A stretch of 18,194 nucleotides of DNA from Dysgonomonas sp. (lineage in GTDB: Bacteria > Bacteroidota > Bacteroidia > Bacteroidales > Dysgonomonadaceae): the NCBI GenBank assembly GCA_030151105.1, contig JASLEN010000391.1, forward strand, positions 1 through 18,194. Direction: 5' to 3'. Every line of letters begins with the position of its first letter. Position 1 is the first letter of the stretch. Shown in pieces: positions 7,303 to 15,555 of this stretch. The notes beneath the pieces are model-generated. The model was given only the letters and a program-made list of their open reading frames with translations, had not been told where the DNA came from and did not search any database. The translations under genes were made by a program, and so were the position numbers.

Positions 7303-8619
7303 ATGGCAAAAAAGATAAAAGCAATTCAATGTCCACAATGTGGCAGTGCACAACAATCGCTGATCAAAGAAGATCACTATAGATGTGGTAGCTGTGGAGC
7401 TGAATACATTTTGGACAATGATGATATCAATGTAAATGTTAGACATGAAGTAGTCGGCAGTCAACCAACTCCCGTTGATCCTGCTAAGGTTCGCAAAATT
7501 ATATTTACGGCTCTAGCTGTTATAGTTGGCTTCATTATTTTGATGATTATATCCAACTCAACAGGTAGCGACAGTGGTGGGACTATAAATGATTCTATAT
7601 ATGAACGCTACTCGGCTTCGTCCATTGCCAATTATTCGAGTAAACCCATTGCCTTAGCTCTATCACAAAGAACTTATAGAAAAGGATATCAAGACACAGA
7701 CGATGCTAGAAATGGATTCTATCTGTCTTTTTATGACTTAGAAAAAAACACGATTATCAAAACCTCCAAAATTGAGAATATTTCTTTTGCAGCTAGTAGT
7801 TCTGATCATTACAATGCTCGCTATTTTGAAAGTATCGACAAAAATCTAATCATTCTCAACAAATCAAACATACTGGAGATTGATTTTGAGGAACTAAAAT
7901 TCAAAGACATTACTGAGGATATTTTAAGTAAACATTCTGACTTTGATGCTGGAATAGCAAGTATAGACTTTGAATATAAACATAGAGCTGAGGGGTTTAA
8001 AATTCTAACCAATATTGGTAAAAACCTATCTTACTATCCTGCAAACAACTCTCTGATAAACAACAATGATAGAGCTGATAAAATAAAGATTAGTGATGAG
8101 GAATTGGTAGATAAAGTGACATACATGTTTACGAAAGAATCCATGTTTTTTCCAGACAAGCCTATCCAACTCATGAAGTTAAACTACCTCTATCACACTA
8201 ATGGACAGCAGACTAAACCTTATTCGCTTGAATGGGTAAAAGATTATTATAGCAAGGAGAAAGATGCTAAAAAGCTAGATCCTAACTCTCGATCTGCTAA
8301 AGTGAAGTCGTATGAAGATTTTACTCCCGATAGATATTATTTTGACCCAAAAGTGCTTTATCAAACCGATGAAACATTATTGATTAAATACAAGCCAACT
8401 CCAGCCGAAGATGCGCCAACCCTATTTCAATTACTCAATCTTGAAACTAAAGAACCAATGTGGACTAAGCAATTTTCGGGGAAAGCCGATTTTTCATACA
8501 TCAGTAATGTTGGACTTACTGATGATTATTATATTATCCACCACAATTATGTAAATTATTATCTGATTCCAATAAAGGATGGAGAAATTCAAGAAGTGAA
8601 ATTGAATAATAGACAATAA
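7303..8619 (+). CDS. Zinc-ribbon protein with one membrane anchor, function unknown
   Basis: The 438-residue protein begins with a four-cysteine zinc ribbon (C10, C13, C28, C31; CPQCG and CGSCG). A basic stretch follows, then one hydrophobic helix at about residues 66-84 (IIFTALAVIVGFIILMII), then a long polar domain of about 350 residues. By the positive-inside rule the zinc ribbon is cytoplasmic and the large domain lies outside the membrane. That domain is rich in beta-type, aromatic segments, and a NLETKEPMWTKQF-like phrase near the end recalls repeat units of beta-propellers; this is only a hint. I do not recognise a named family beyond the ribbon. It sits between the ClC gene (38-base gap) and fmt (22-base gap), so it is likely co-transcribed, but the neighbours do not reveal its job. 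Confidence 0.85.
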   Translation: MAKKIKAIQCPQCGSAQQSLIKEDHYRCGSCGAEYILDNDDINVNVRHEVVGSQPTPVDPAKVRKIIFTALAVIVGFIILMIISNSTGSDSGGTINDSIYERYSASSIANYSSKPIALALSQRTYRKGYQDTDDARNGFYLSFYDLEKNTIIKTSKIENISFAASSSDHYNARYFESIDKNLIILNKSNILEIDFEELKFKDITEDILSKHSDFDAGIASIDFEYKHRAEGFKILTNIGKNLSYYPANNSLINNNDRADKIKISDEELVDKVTYMFTKESMFFPDKPIQLMKLNYLYHTNGQQTKPYSLEWVKDYYSKEKDAKKLDPNSRSAKVKSYEDFTPDRYYFDPKVLYQTDETLLIKYKPTPAEDAPTLFQLLNLETKEPMWTKQFSGKADFSYISNVGLTDDYYIIHHNYVNYYLIPIKDGEIQEVKLNNRQ

Positions 8620-8641
8620 TTGAGGAATAAAAGACATAAAG

Positions 8642-9616
8642 ATGACTAAGAAAGATTTAAAAATAGTTTTCATGGGAACACCAGACTTTGCTGTGGAAAG
8701 TCTGCGTATCCTCGTAGAAAATGATTACAACATAGTGGGTGTAATTACTATGCCCGACAAACCTGCTGGACGTGGACATAAAATTCAATATTCTGCTGTA
8801 AAGCAATATGCTTTGGAAAAAGAACTCACTCTTTTGCAGCCAGAGAATTTGAAAGATGAAGCTTTTATTCAAGACCTAAAGGCAATGAATGCAGATTTGC
8901 AAATAGTGGTAGCATTCAGAATGTTGCCAGAGATGGTTTGGAATATGCCTCGCTTGGGAACGTTCAACCTGCATGGTTCACTTCTCCCTCAGTATAGGGG
9001 AGCTGCACCTATAAACTGGGCGATTATGAATGGAGATAAAGAAACAGGGGTTACAACCTTTTTCTTAAAACATGAAATAGATACTGGCGAAATCATACTA
9101 CAAGAAAAAGTAGCTATTGGCAAAAATGATAATGTTGGTAAAATATACAACGAGCTGATGCATCTGGGTGCAGGATTGGTACAAAAAACAGTTGATATGA
9201 TTATTGCAGATGCTGTGAAACCAATGCCGCAAGACCAACTTTATAAATCGGAAGGAGAGCTAAATCATGCACCTAAGATTTTTAAAGATACTTGCAAAGT
9301 AGATTGGAATAAGTCGGCACAGGAGGCACATAACCATATTCGTGGCTTGTCGCCCTATCCTTGTGCATGGAGTATGTTGCAACTAGAGGCTAATAGTGAG
9401 CCTGTTTCTGTAAAAATTTATGAATCGGAACTGGTTCAAGAATCAAGTTCCTTAGAAGTTGGAAGCATAGAAACTGACAACAAAACATATCTTCATATCT
9501 CGTGTCAAAGTGGTAAAATAGCCATTAAGCAAATGCAAATGCCAGGCAAAAGAGCAATGAGTATTGTAGATATTTTGAATGGATATAAGTTTGATACAAA
9601 CGCTAAATTTAGCTGA
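8642..9616 (+). CDS. fmt: Methionyl-tRNA formyltransferase
   Basis: Fmt transfers a formyl group from 10-formyl-tetrahydrofolate to initiator Met-tRNA, allowing bacterial translation initiation. The 324-residue length is normal. The N-terminal Rossmann-like catalytic domain shows VFMGTPDFAVESL at 9-21, MPDKPAGRG near 37-45 and the catalytic triad N109, H111 (FNLHGSLLPQYRGAAP) and D147 (HEIDTGE). The C-terminal OB-type tRNA-binding domain starts at about residue 205, and the phrase RGLSPYPCAW is typical. The start is ATG at 8642. It follows the zinc-ribbon gene by 22 bases and precedes aroB by 8 bases. A def gene, often a neighbour of fmt in other bacteria, is not nearby. Confidence 0.97.
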   Translation: MTKKDLKIVFMGTPDFAVESLRILVENDYNIVGVITMPDKPAGRGHKIQYSAVKQYALEKELTLLQPENLKDEAFIQDLKAMNADLQIVVAFRMLPEMVWNMPRLGTFNLHGSLLPQYRGAAPINWAIMNGDKETGVTTFFLKHEIDTGEIILQEKVAIGKNDNVGKIYNELMHLGAGLVQKTVDMIIADAVKPMPQDQLYKSEGELNHAPKIFKDTCKVDWNKSAQEAHNHIRGLSPYPCAWSMLQLEANSEPVSVKIYESELVQESSSLEVGSIETDNKTYLHISCQSGKIAIKQMQMPGKRAMSIVDILNGYKFDTNAKFS

Positions 9617-9624
9617 TTAACGAT

Positions 9625-10680
9625 ATGCAAAAAGTAATAAAGTCAGACAATTTGAATCGTGATTTAACAGAAGTATTGAGCCGAATAAAGTTCGACAAGC
9701 TTTTTGTTTTAACAGACAGCAATACCGAGAAATTGTGCTTCCCACATATTGCCTCCAATCCTCAAGTAGCTGAAGCTAGTAAGATTATTATCAAAGCTGG
9801 AGATGATAATAAGAACATAGAATCGTTAGCTAGTATCTGGAAGCATTTATCAGAAAATGGAGCTACACGCCACTCACTTCTCATCAACTTGGGAGGAGGA
9901 ATGCTAACTGACATAGGAGGTTTTGCAGCAGCGAGTTTCAAACGAGGAATTAAGTGTATCAACATACCAACTACGCTTTTGGGTGCTGTGGATGCTGCTG
10001 TGGGAGGAAAGACTGGAATCAACTTCAATGGTTTGAAGAATGAGATTGGGGCATTTGCTCCTGCCGAAACTGTATTGATTGACTCACTTTTCTTCAAGAG
10101 TTTAGATCATCAAAACTTACTTTCAGGTTATGCTGAGATGATTAAGCACGGCCTAATAGATAGTGAAGCAGTTTGGAAAAACACAATATCATTTGATACT
10201 AATGATATCAATTATGATAAACTTAGAGAATTGACTGTTGAGTCTGTAGCAGTAAAAGAACGTATTGTAGAAATAGACCCTTTTGAAAAAGGAATCCGCA
10301 AAGCATTGAACTTAGGGCATACTATTGGGCACGCTTTCGAAAGTCTTTCTTATGAAATAAATAGCCCCATACAACATGGATATGCTGTGGCTTGGGGAAC
10401 AGTTTGTGAGCTTTATTTATCTCACAAACATTGTGGTTTTCCTCTGGATAAGCTACGTTCTACAATTCAGTTTATCAAAGAAAATTATGAAGGTTTCTTG
10501 TACGATTGCGATCAATATGAGGCATTATATGAATACATGAAGCACGACAAAAAGAATGAATCTGACACTGTAAACTTCACCTTTTTGAAGGATGTTGGAG
10601 ACGTTGCAATAGATCAAACGGCGAGTAAAGAAGATATATTTGAGTCTATTGACTTTTTGAGAGAAAGCGTAGGGCTTTAA
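9625..10680 (+). CDS. aroB: 3-dehydroquinate synthase
   Basis: AroB converts DAHP to 3-dehydroquinate, the second step of the shikimate pathway to aromatic amino acids; it needs NAD+ and a divalent metal. The 351 residues show the NAD-binding NLGGGMLTDIGGFAAASFKRG (88-108), PTTLLGAVDAAVGGKTGIN (115-133) and LKNEIGAFAP (137-146). The metal ligands appear as E171 (GYAEMIKHG), H232 (NLGHTIGHA) and H251 (HGYAVAWG). The usual HGEA motif reads HGYA here. It starts 8 bases after fmt and is the last + strand gene. Its TAA stop overlaps the recQ stop from the other strand, and no terminator hairpin is visible after it. Confidence 0.96.
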   Translation: MQKVIKSDNLNRDLTEVLSRIKFDKLFVLTDSNTEKLCFPHIASNPQVAEASKIIIKAGDDNKNIESLASIWKHLSENGATRHSLLINLGGGMLTDIGGFAAASFKRGIKCINIPTTLLGAVDAAVGGKTGINFNGLKNEIGAFAPAETVLIDSLFFKSLDHQNLLSGYAEMIKHGLIDSEAVWKNTISFDTNDINYDKLRELTVESVAVKERIVEIDPFEKGIRKALNLGHTIGHAFESLSYEINSPIQHGYAVAWGTVCELYLSHKHCGFPLDKLRSTIQFIKENYEGFLYDCDQYEALYEYMKHDKKNESDTVNFTFLKDVGDVAIDQTASKEDIFESIDFLRESVGL

Positions 10681-12593
10681 ACTTGTTCCTTTTTTATAGC
10701 AATAGAATCAAGTTCTTGCGAAAGTTCCCCTCGCTCTACAAGGAAACGAATAACACTTAAGAGGTGCTCTTTTTCATACTGAGAAAGGGCACTTGTTATA
10801 TCACCAATACGATGTGCATTTCCATCTTTCAACAACCCTTTTATAGCCAATTCTATTTCGTTAAACTTCCAAGTCCTTAGCCCTGTTTTATTCTTAGATA
10901 AGCATACATCGCATTGTCCACAATCATTTGAAATCTTCTCGTCAAAATATTGAAGTAGCGACTTACTCCTACACACTAGATTGTGTTGCGCATAATCGCT
11001 CATTGCATTGATTCGCTGCTCAAATCGTTCTTGACGTATCTCATAAACAGTTCGAGGAATGGACAAATACTTCGACTCTTGTCGAGGTTGTGCATAAGCA
11101 ATAAGGGGAGTTTTCTTGTGCGGAATATAATCTACAATATTTCGTTTTGCCAAGTAAATTAGAATTTCATAGACCTCTCGTCTTGACAATTGATGTCTCT
11201 GCCCTATTTGCGCCTCGTCTATAGTTACATAAGCTGCAAAAAGACCAGTATAGAGTCGTAGCATGCTATTTAGCACCTCATTGCTCATTCTGTCTATATC
11301 CAAGTTATACAACTCATTGCGATAGACAAGAATCATCACTCTTGACTTATTATTGACTTCGTCTTGATAATCTAAATAACCAGACAAGTGCAATAATTTC
11401 AAGGCATTGTGCGTAGGCAGAATAGGTAATTTATACGCCTGACAAAATTTATGAATGCTAAAATCATACATCCTATCCACTCCGTAACCATCTGCTATTT
11501 GGTAGAAATAGGACAAACAATCATAGACATGCAATACGAAATCTCGCTCAGGAAATTCGTCACGCACCCGTTTCTTCAGCTTTGTGGAGTCTGTTTTGTG
11601 GTAAAGAATTACAGCGTAAGACTTCTGACCATCTCGCCCCGCCCTACCCGCTTCTTGAAAATATTCTTCAATAGCATTTGGCAAATCAACGTGCACCACT
11701 AGACGAACATCTGGCTTGTCAATCCCCATTCCAAAAGCATTGGTACAGACTATAATACGAATCTTATTATCCTTCCACGCATTTTGCCTAATATCCTTAT
11801 CACCAGAAGGTAATCCCGCATGATAATAATCTGCCGAAAAGCCCGAAGCATTTAAAAGATCAGCAATCTCTTTTGTTCGTTTACGGCTTCGCACATAAAC
11901 AATAGTGGAACCTTGCATTTTTTCTAAAATACTCAAAAGCTCTTCATCTTTAGTTTCAGTTTCTCGCACAATGTAAGCAACATTCTTTCGTTCAAAACTT
12001 TTACTAAAGACATTTTTCTTCCTGAAATTTAGCTGATTTTGAATATCATCTACCACCTCTTTAGTTGCTGTAGCGGTCAAAGCCAACACTGGCGCACCTT
12101 CAGTAATATGCTCTCTTACTTCTGAAATTTTGAGATAAGAAGGACGGAAGTCGTAGCCCCATTGGGAAATGCAATGCGATTCATCTACAACAAGCATGCA
12201 CACATTCATGTGTTGTACCTTCTGTAAAAAAAGCTTTGTACATAGACGCTCTGGAGAAACATATAGAAATTTGAAATCACCATACACTGCATTATCTAGG
12301 GTAGTCAATATTTCCTGATGCGTCATTCCAGAATATACAGCCAAAGCTCTAATTCCTCGATCTCGTAGGTTATCCACCTGATCTTTCATCAAGGCTATCA
12401 GAGGAGTGACTACAATGCAAAGACCTTCCATAGCCATTGCTGGTACTTGGAAGGTCAGTGATTTTCCTCCACCCGTAGGCATCAGCCCAAGAGTGTCTTT
12501 TCCATCGGCAATAGAATGGATAATATCTTCTTGCAAGGGACGAAAGTTATCATAGCCCCAATACTTTTTCAATATTTCGTGATAGATATCCAT
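10677..12593 (-). CDS. recQ: RecQ-family ATP-dependent DNA helicase
   Basis: This is a 3'-5' superfamily-2 DNA helicase acting in RecF-pathway recombination and repair of stalled forks. Motifs in order are FRPLQEDII (17-25), Walker A MPTGGGKS (38-45), DESH (137-140), the aromatic-rich loop CISQWGYDFRP after it, ALTATAT (171-177) and motif VI QEAGRAGRD (313-321). The RecQ zinc site is C541, C558, C561 and C564. At 638 residues it is slightly longer than E. coli RecQ (about 610), but the end, a helical segment near 575-630, does not look like a standard HRDC domain. It may therefore be the shorter of two RecQ paralogues found in many Bacteroidota. Start ATG at 12593 has GGAG about 10 bases upstream. 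It follows recJ by 46 bases, probably on one transcript. Confidence 0.95.
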   Translation of the reverse strand: MDIYHEILKKYWGYDNFRPLQEDIIHSIADGKDTLGLMPTGGGKSLTFQVPAMAMEGLCIVVTPLIALMKDQVDNLRDRGIRALAVYSGMTHQEILTTLDNAVYGDFKFLYVSPERLCTKLFLQKVQHMNVCMLVVDESHCISQWGYDFRPSYLKISEVREHITEGAPVLALTATATKEVVDDIQNQLNFRKKNVFSKSFERKNVAYIVRETETKDEELLSILEKMQGSTIVYVRSRKRTKEIADLLNASGFSADYYHAGLPSGDKDIRQNAWKDNKIRIIVCTNAFGMGIDKPDVRLVVHVDLPNAIEEYFQEAGRAGRDGQKSYAVILYHKTDSTKLKKRVRDEFPERDFVLHVYDCLSYFYQIADGYGVDRMYDFSIHKFCQAYKLPILPTHNALKLLHLSGYLDYQDEVNNKSRVMILVYRNELYNLDIDRMSNEVLNSMLRLYTGLFAAYVTIDEAQIGQRHQLSRREVYEILIYLAKRNIVDYIPHKKTPLIAYAQPRQESKYLSIPRTVYEIRQERFEQRINAMSDYAQHNLVCRSKSLLQYFDEKISNDCGQCDVCLSKNKTGLRTWKFNEIELAIKGLLKDGNAHRIGDITSALSQYEKEHLLSVIRFLVERGELSQELDSIAIKKEQV

Positions 12594-12639
12594 TCCTATG
12601 CTCCTATCTATATGTAAAACATGCGTGTGTAGCTAAAAC

Positions 12640-14367
12640 TTAATCGAGTTGTCCTCTATCAATGTTTTTTACGTACAATTGAATATTCTTTTTTCCATTG
12701 TGTACATTTTCTTCTAAAGTGTAACACAAATCAAATGAATGATTATCCCTTACCATATCAAAACGTTTGCTCTGTCTGAAAGCAATACCATTCATCGGTT
12801 TAGGATTTGTTGGATCTATTACATCTAGCTTAATATGCATAGAATCAGTCCCCACTCGTTTACTTGTTCCATAGTCCAAAACATCAGTTGTCGCAAAAAT
12901 AGGATTCAAGTTTTCAGGGCCAAATGGAGCAAAGGATGCTAGATCGGCAATAAACTTGTCATCTATTTCTGCAAACGTCAATATTGAATCAATATCAATT
13001 TGAGGATGCATCATTTCTGGTGCTATCATATCAAATGACATCTCCTCAAATCTACGTTTAAATTCTGCAAGATTTTCTTCCTTCAAAGACAGACCAGAGG
13101 CATAGGTATGTCCTCCAAAATTCTCCAATATATCTTTACACGCTTCAATGGCTTTATATACATCAAATCCCATAACAGAACGTGCCGAGCCCGTAATCAT
13201 ATCGTGCGACTTGGTCAATACTACTGCCGGACGTAGGTATTTTTCTGTCAAACGAGATGCCACAATACCAATTACACCTTTGTGCCAATCTTCGTTATAG
13301 ATAACGATACTTTTCTTTTGGCTGATGCTCGCATCAGCATCTATCAACTGATTTGCCTCATCTGTAATACGCTTATCCAATCTGCGACGACTATCGTTGT
13401 AGCCATCCACATTTTGACTCTTTTCACGAGCCTCTTCTATGGTGCTAGATAATAGTAAATCAACAGCCTCTTTACCATTCATCATTCGTCCAGAGGCATT
13501 GATACGAGGTCCAATTTTGAAGATAATATCGCTTACTGTGATATGCTTATAGGTAAGACCGCAAATTTCGATTATACCTTTTAGTCCTAGTGTCGGATTA
13601 GAGTTGAGTTGTTTCAAACCATAGTAAGTCAACACCCTATTTTCTCCTGTAAGCGGCACAATATCAGATGCAATACTTACAGCCACCAAGTCCAACAAGT
13701 CAGACAGTTCAGAAAATGGTAATTTATTGTTTTGCGCAATAGCCTGAGCCATCTTAAACCCGACGCCACACCCAGAGAGATGTTCGTAAGGATAAGTAGA
13801 ATCAGTACGCTTTGCATCCACCACAGCTACAGCATCAGGAAGTGTATCATCGGGCATATGGTGATCACCGATGATAAAGTCGATGCCTTTTTCTTTGGCA
13901 TAAGCTACTTTTTCAATAGCCTTGATACCACAATCTAGCGCTATGATTAGTTTTACGTCTGTTTCGTAAGCATAGTCTATTCCTTGCTCCGAAATTCCAT
14001 ATCCCTCATCATATCGGTCGGGGATGTAATAATCTAAATTTGTTGTAAACTTGCGCAAAAATTTATACATAAGTGCCACAGCCGTAGTTCCATCTACGTC
14101 GTAGTCACCATATATCATTATGCGCTGTTTTTCACCCAAAGCCTTTTCTATTCTTTGCACAGCCTTATCCATATCTGGCATCAGAAAAGGATCATGTAAA
14201 TCTTTCAAACTTGGTTTAAAAAATTTATCAGCATCTTCTTTGGACGTTATGCCTCTTTGCACCAACAGTTGGCACAATACAGGACTGATTCCTAACTTCT
14301 TTGCAAGGTCGTCTCTCTGCTCAATCTGCTCGGGTGTTAAGTGTTCGTAATTCCATTTGTAAATCAT
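12640..14367 (-). CDS. recJ: Single-stranded-DNA-specific exonuclease RecJ
   Basis: RecJ degrades single-stranded DNA 5' to 3' and works with RecQ and RecF-pathway proteins in gap repair and end resection. I place the start at ATG 14367 (575 residues, MIYKWNYEHLTPEQ). The frame extends ten codons further to a TTG at 14397, but MIYKWNY matches the family N-terminus. DHH phosphoesterase motifs are DYDVDG (88-93), DCG (145-147), GDHH (167-170) and SGCGVGFK (198-205). The DHHA1 domain carries SARSVMGFDVYKAI and FGGHTYASGL, and a C-terminal OB-like domain follows. recQ starts 46 bases downstream on the same strand. A 321-base gap separates it from proC, so it probably has its own promoter there. 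Confidence 0.96.
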   Translation of the reverse strand: MIYKWNYEHLTPEQIEQRDDLAKKLGISPVLCQLLVQRGITSKEDADKFFKPSLKDLHDPFLMPDMDKAVQRIEKALGEKQRIMIYGDYDVDGTTAVALMYKFLRKFTTNLDYYIPDRYDEGYGISEQGIDYAYETDVKLIIALDCGIKAIEKVAYAKEKGIDFIIGDHHMPDDTLPDAVAVVDAKRTDSTYPYEHLSGCGVGFKMAQAIAQNNKLPFSELSDLLDLVAVSIASDIVPLTGENRVLTYYGLKQLNSNPTLGLKGIIEICGLTYKHITVSDIIFKIGPRINASGRMMNGKEAVDLLLSSTIEEAREKSQNVDGYNDSRRRLDKRITDEANQLIDADASISQKKSIVIYNEDWHKGVIGIVASRLTEKYLRPAVVLTKSHDMITGSARSVMGFDVYKAIEACKDILENFGGHTYASGLSLKEENLAEFKRRFEEMSFDMIAPEMMHPQIDIDSILTFAEIDDKFIADLASFAPFGPENLNPIFATTDVLDYGTSKRVGTDSMHIKLDVIDPTNPKPMNGIAFRQSKRFDMVRDNHSFDLCYTLEENVHNGKKNIQLYVKNIDRGQLD

Positions 14368-14688
14368 TATATATAGTTTTTCTTTCTTCTGTCTCAACGA
14401 GGAAGCGCCCCTTTCGATTTAAGTTTGTCACGTAGCATCAATTCCTCGGTAAATACGGTTCAGGTGTACACAAAGGCACAACCGCATTTTTGTAAAGGTA
14501 GCATTTATTATGCTATTCATTATCACTATTTTGCTTTAATTAAAAAAACATATTTAACACATTAAAGCAAAGTCATTTAGTCAATAATAAAGTTATTTAA
14601 ATTCAATTTCTTGAATATATAAACACCCTACTAATCTTATATGGTATGAGAAAATTAAAACGAAGATGAAAGTCAAACTAATCTATCC
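14368..14688. other. 321-base recJ-proC intergenic region with inverted repeats
   Basis: There is no credible gene here. It must hold the recJ promoter (reading leftward) and the end of proC. Visible items are an 11-bp inverted repeat (14530-14540 with 14561-14571), a 6-bp one (TAGCAT 14499-14504 with ATGCTA 14510-14515) and an AT-only hairpin (ATTCAA 14601-14606 with TTGAAT 14611-14616). Also present is a near-consensus -7 box on the minus strand (TACCTTTA, 14493-14500) without a clear -33 partner. The AT hairpin could be a weak proC terminator. The segment 14517-14660 is notably AT-rich. Confidence 0.6.
14530..14571. repeat. 11-bp perfect inverted repeat upstream of recJ
   Basis: TTTGCTTTAAT at 14530-14540 is the exact reverse complement of ATTAAAGCAAA at 14561-14571, separated by 20 AT-rich bases. 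The spacing of two helical turns or so fits a dimeric regulator site better than a terminator, since no T-run follows on either strand. It lies about 160 bases upstream of the recJ start and about 120 bases past the proC stop. Confidence 0.65.
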
Positions 14689-15459
14689 TTACTTCACACA
14701 ACTAGCCTTTAGTCCTCGAATAACAGCTGAAGTAAAGCCTGCATGTTCCATTTCATTCAGTCCTTTGATTGTTATTCCTCCAGGCGTTGTCACCTTATCA
14801 ATCTCTTGTTCAGGATGCGACTTATTAGCCTCTAGCAATTCTACAGCGCCTCGCAATGTTTGCAAAACAGCATCTAATGATTGTTGAGCTCCCAAGCCCA
14901 TTTCTACACCACCCTCCATTGCTGCTCTAATATATCGGAATGCAAAAGCAATACCACAGCCCGAAATAGCTGTTCCCGCAGCAAATTGAGCTTCATCAAC
15001 TAAGACAGCAGATCCTAATTCATCAAATAGCTTAAGAATCAGCTCATCTTGCTGATTATTCGTATTCATCGACGAAACAAAACTCATGCTCTGTTTGATA
15101 GATATTGCAGTATTAGGCATTACCCTAAAGATGGGCTTATCAACACCTAAAATCTTTTTGTATTCTTGTAAATTAATTCCTGCGGCTACCGAAACTAGGA
15201 GTTGTTTGGGATTAGATAACTTATCTTTATACTTTTCTACAAAGTCTAAAATAAGCCACGGTTTGACAGCCAAAATAACGATATCGGCTTCTGCCAATGA
15301 AGAATAATCGGAGGCTACCGATTGGATTCCATTGCCATAGTCTCTTACCTGCGATTTAGTTATCACCGTAATATCCTGAGGATTGCAATAACTGCCTTCA
15401 GCCAAACCTTGAGCAATGGCGCCACCCATGTTTCCTCCACCAACAATCGTTATTCTCAT
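14689..15459 (-). CDS. proC: Pyrroline-5-carboxylate reductase
   Basis: ProC reduces 1-pyrroline-5-carboxylate to proline with NAD(P)H, the last step of proline synthesis. I choose the ATG at 15459 (256 residues, MRITIVGGGNMGG). The longer frame begins with a GTG two codons earlier that is itself part of the AAAGGTG Shine-Dalgarno-like sequence. The N-terminal Rossmann fold has VGGGNMGGAIAQGL at about 6-19. MPNTA appears at about 114-118, SGCGIAFAFRYI in the dimer helix region, and the signature VTTPGGITIKGLNEME at about 223-238. It is a single gene between the permease and recJ, with its own promoter and 96 bases after the permease stop. Length and motifs are normal. Confidence 0.96.
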   Translation of the reverse strand: MRITIVGGGNMGGAIAQGLAEGSYCNPQDITVITKSQVRDYGNGIQSVASDYSSLAEADIVILAVKPWLILDFVEKYKDKLSNPKQLLVSVAAGINLQEYKKILGVDKPIFRVMPNTAISIKQSMSFVSSMNTNNQQDELILKLFDELGSAVLVDEAQFAAGTAISGCGIAFAFRYIRAAMEGGVEMGLGAQQSLDAVLQTLRGAVELLEANKSHPEQEIDKVTTPGGITIKGLNEMEHAGFTSAVIRGLKASCVK

Positions 15460-15493
15460 AATCACCTTTTAGTATTTTAATATCTCATACTTC

Positions 15494-15524
15494 CAAAGGT
15501 ACAAATGAGAATCTTTAGAACAAA
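15494..15524 (-). promoter_or_regulatory. Bacteroidota-type promoter of proC
   Basis: Read on the minus strand, TTTG (15524-15521) is followed after exactly 19 bases by TACCTTTG (15501-15494). Both elements match the TTTG / TAnnTTTG consensus of Bacteroidota housekeeping sigma factors at the preferred spacing. The proC ATG is 34 bases further on. A 6-bp inverted repeat (TCTCAT 15483-15488 with ATGAGA 15505-15510) flanks the -7 box and might be an operator or chance. Confidence 0.8.
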
Positions 15525-15555
15525 TTAAATTGAAGTTTTCTACTCTAAAGAAATC

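Noticed and set aside
9762..10097. 111-codon open frame on the minus strand opposite aroB
   Set aside because: It lies wholly inside a well-conserved gene and its translation has no family signature; typical antisense shadow.
14368..14397. Ten-codon upstream extension of recJ to a TTG start
   Set aside because: MIYKWNY at the ATG matches the RecJ family N-terminus, and a purine-rich stretch precedes that ATG at a workable distance.
14398..14448. CGAGGAA / TTCCTCG 7-bp inverted repeat upstream of recJ as a possible leader structure or small RNA
   Set aside because: The 37-base loop and short arms make chance likely; no promoter or terminator frames it.
14601..14616. ATTCAA-TTTC-TTGAAT hairpin as a proC terminator
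   Set aside because: Only six mostly AT pairs and a mixed A/T tail; too weak to list as its own feature, noted under the intergenic region.
14666..14887. Open frame on the + strand across the end of proC
   Set aside because: It mirrors the proC 3' end; no ribosome site or recognisable protein.
15512..15551. TCTTTAGA / TCTAAAGA 8-bp inverted repeat after the permease gene as a terminator
   Set aside because: A 24-base loop, AT-rich arms and no T-run following on the minus strand; it also overlaps the proC -33 region.
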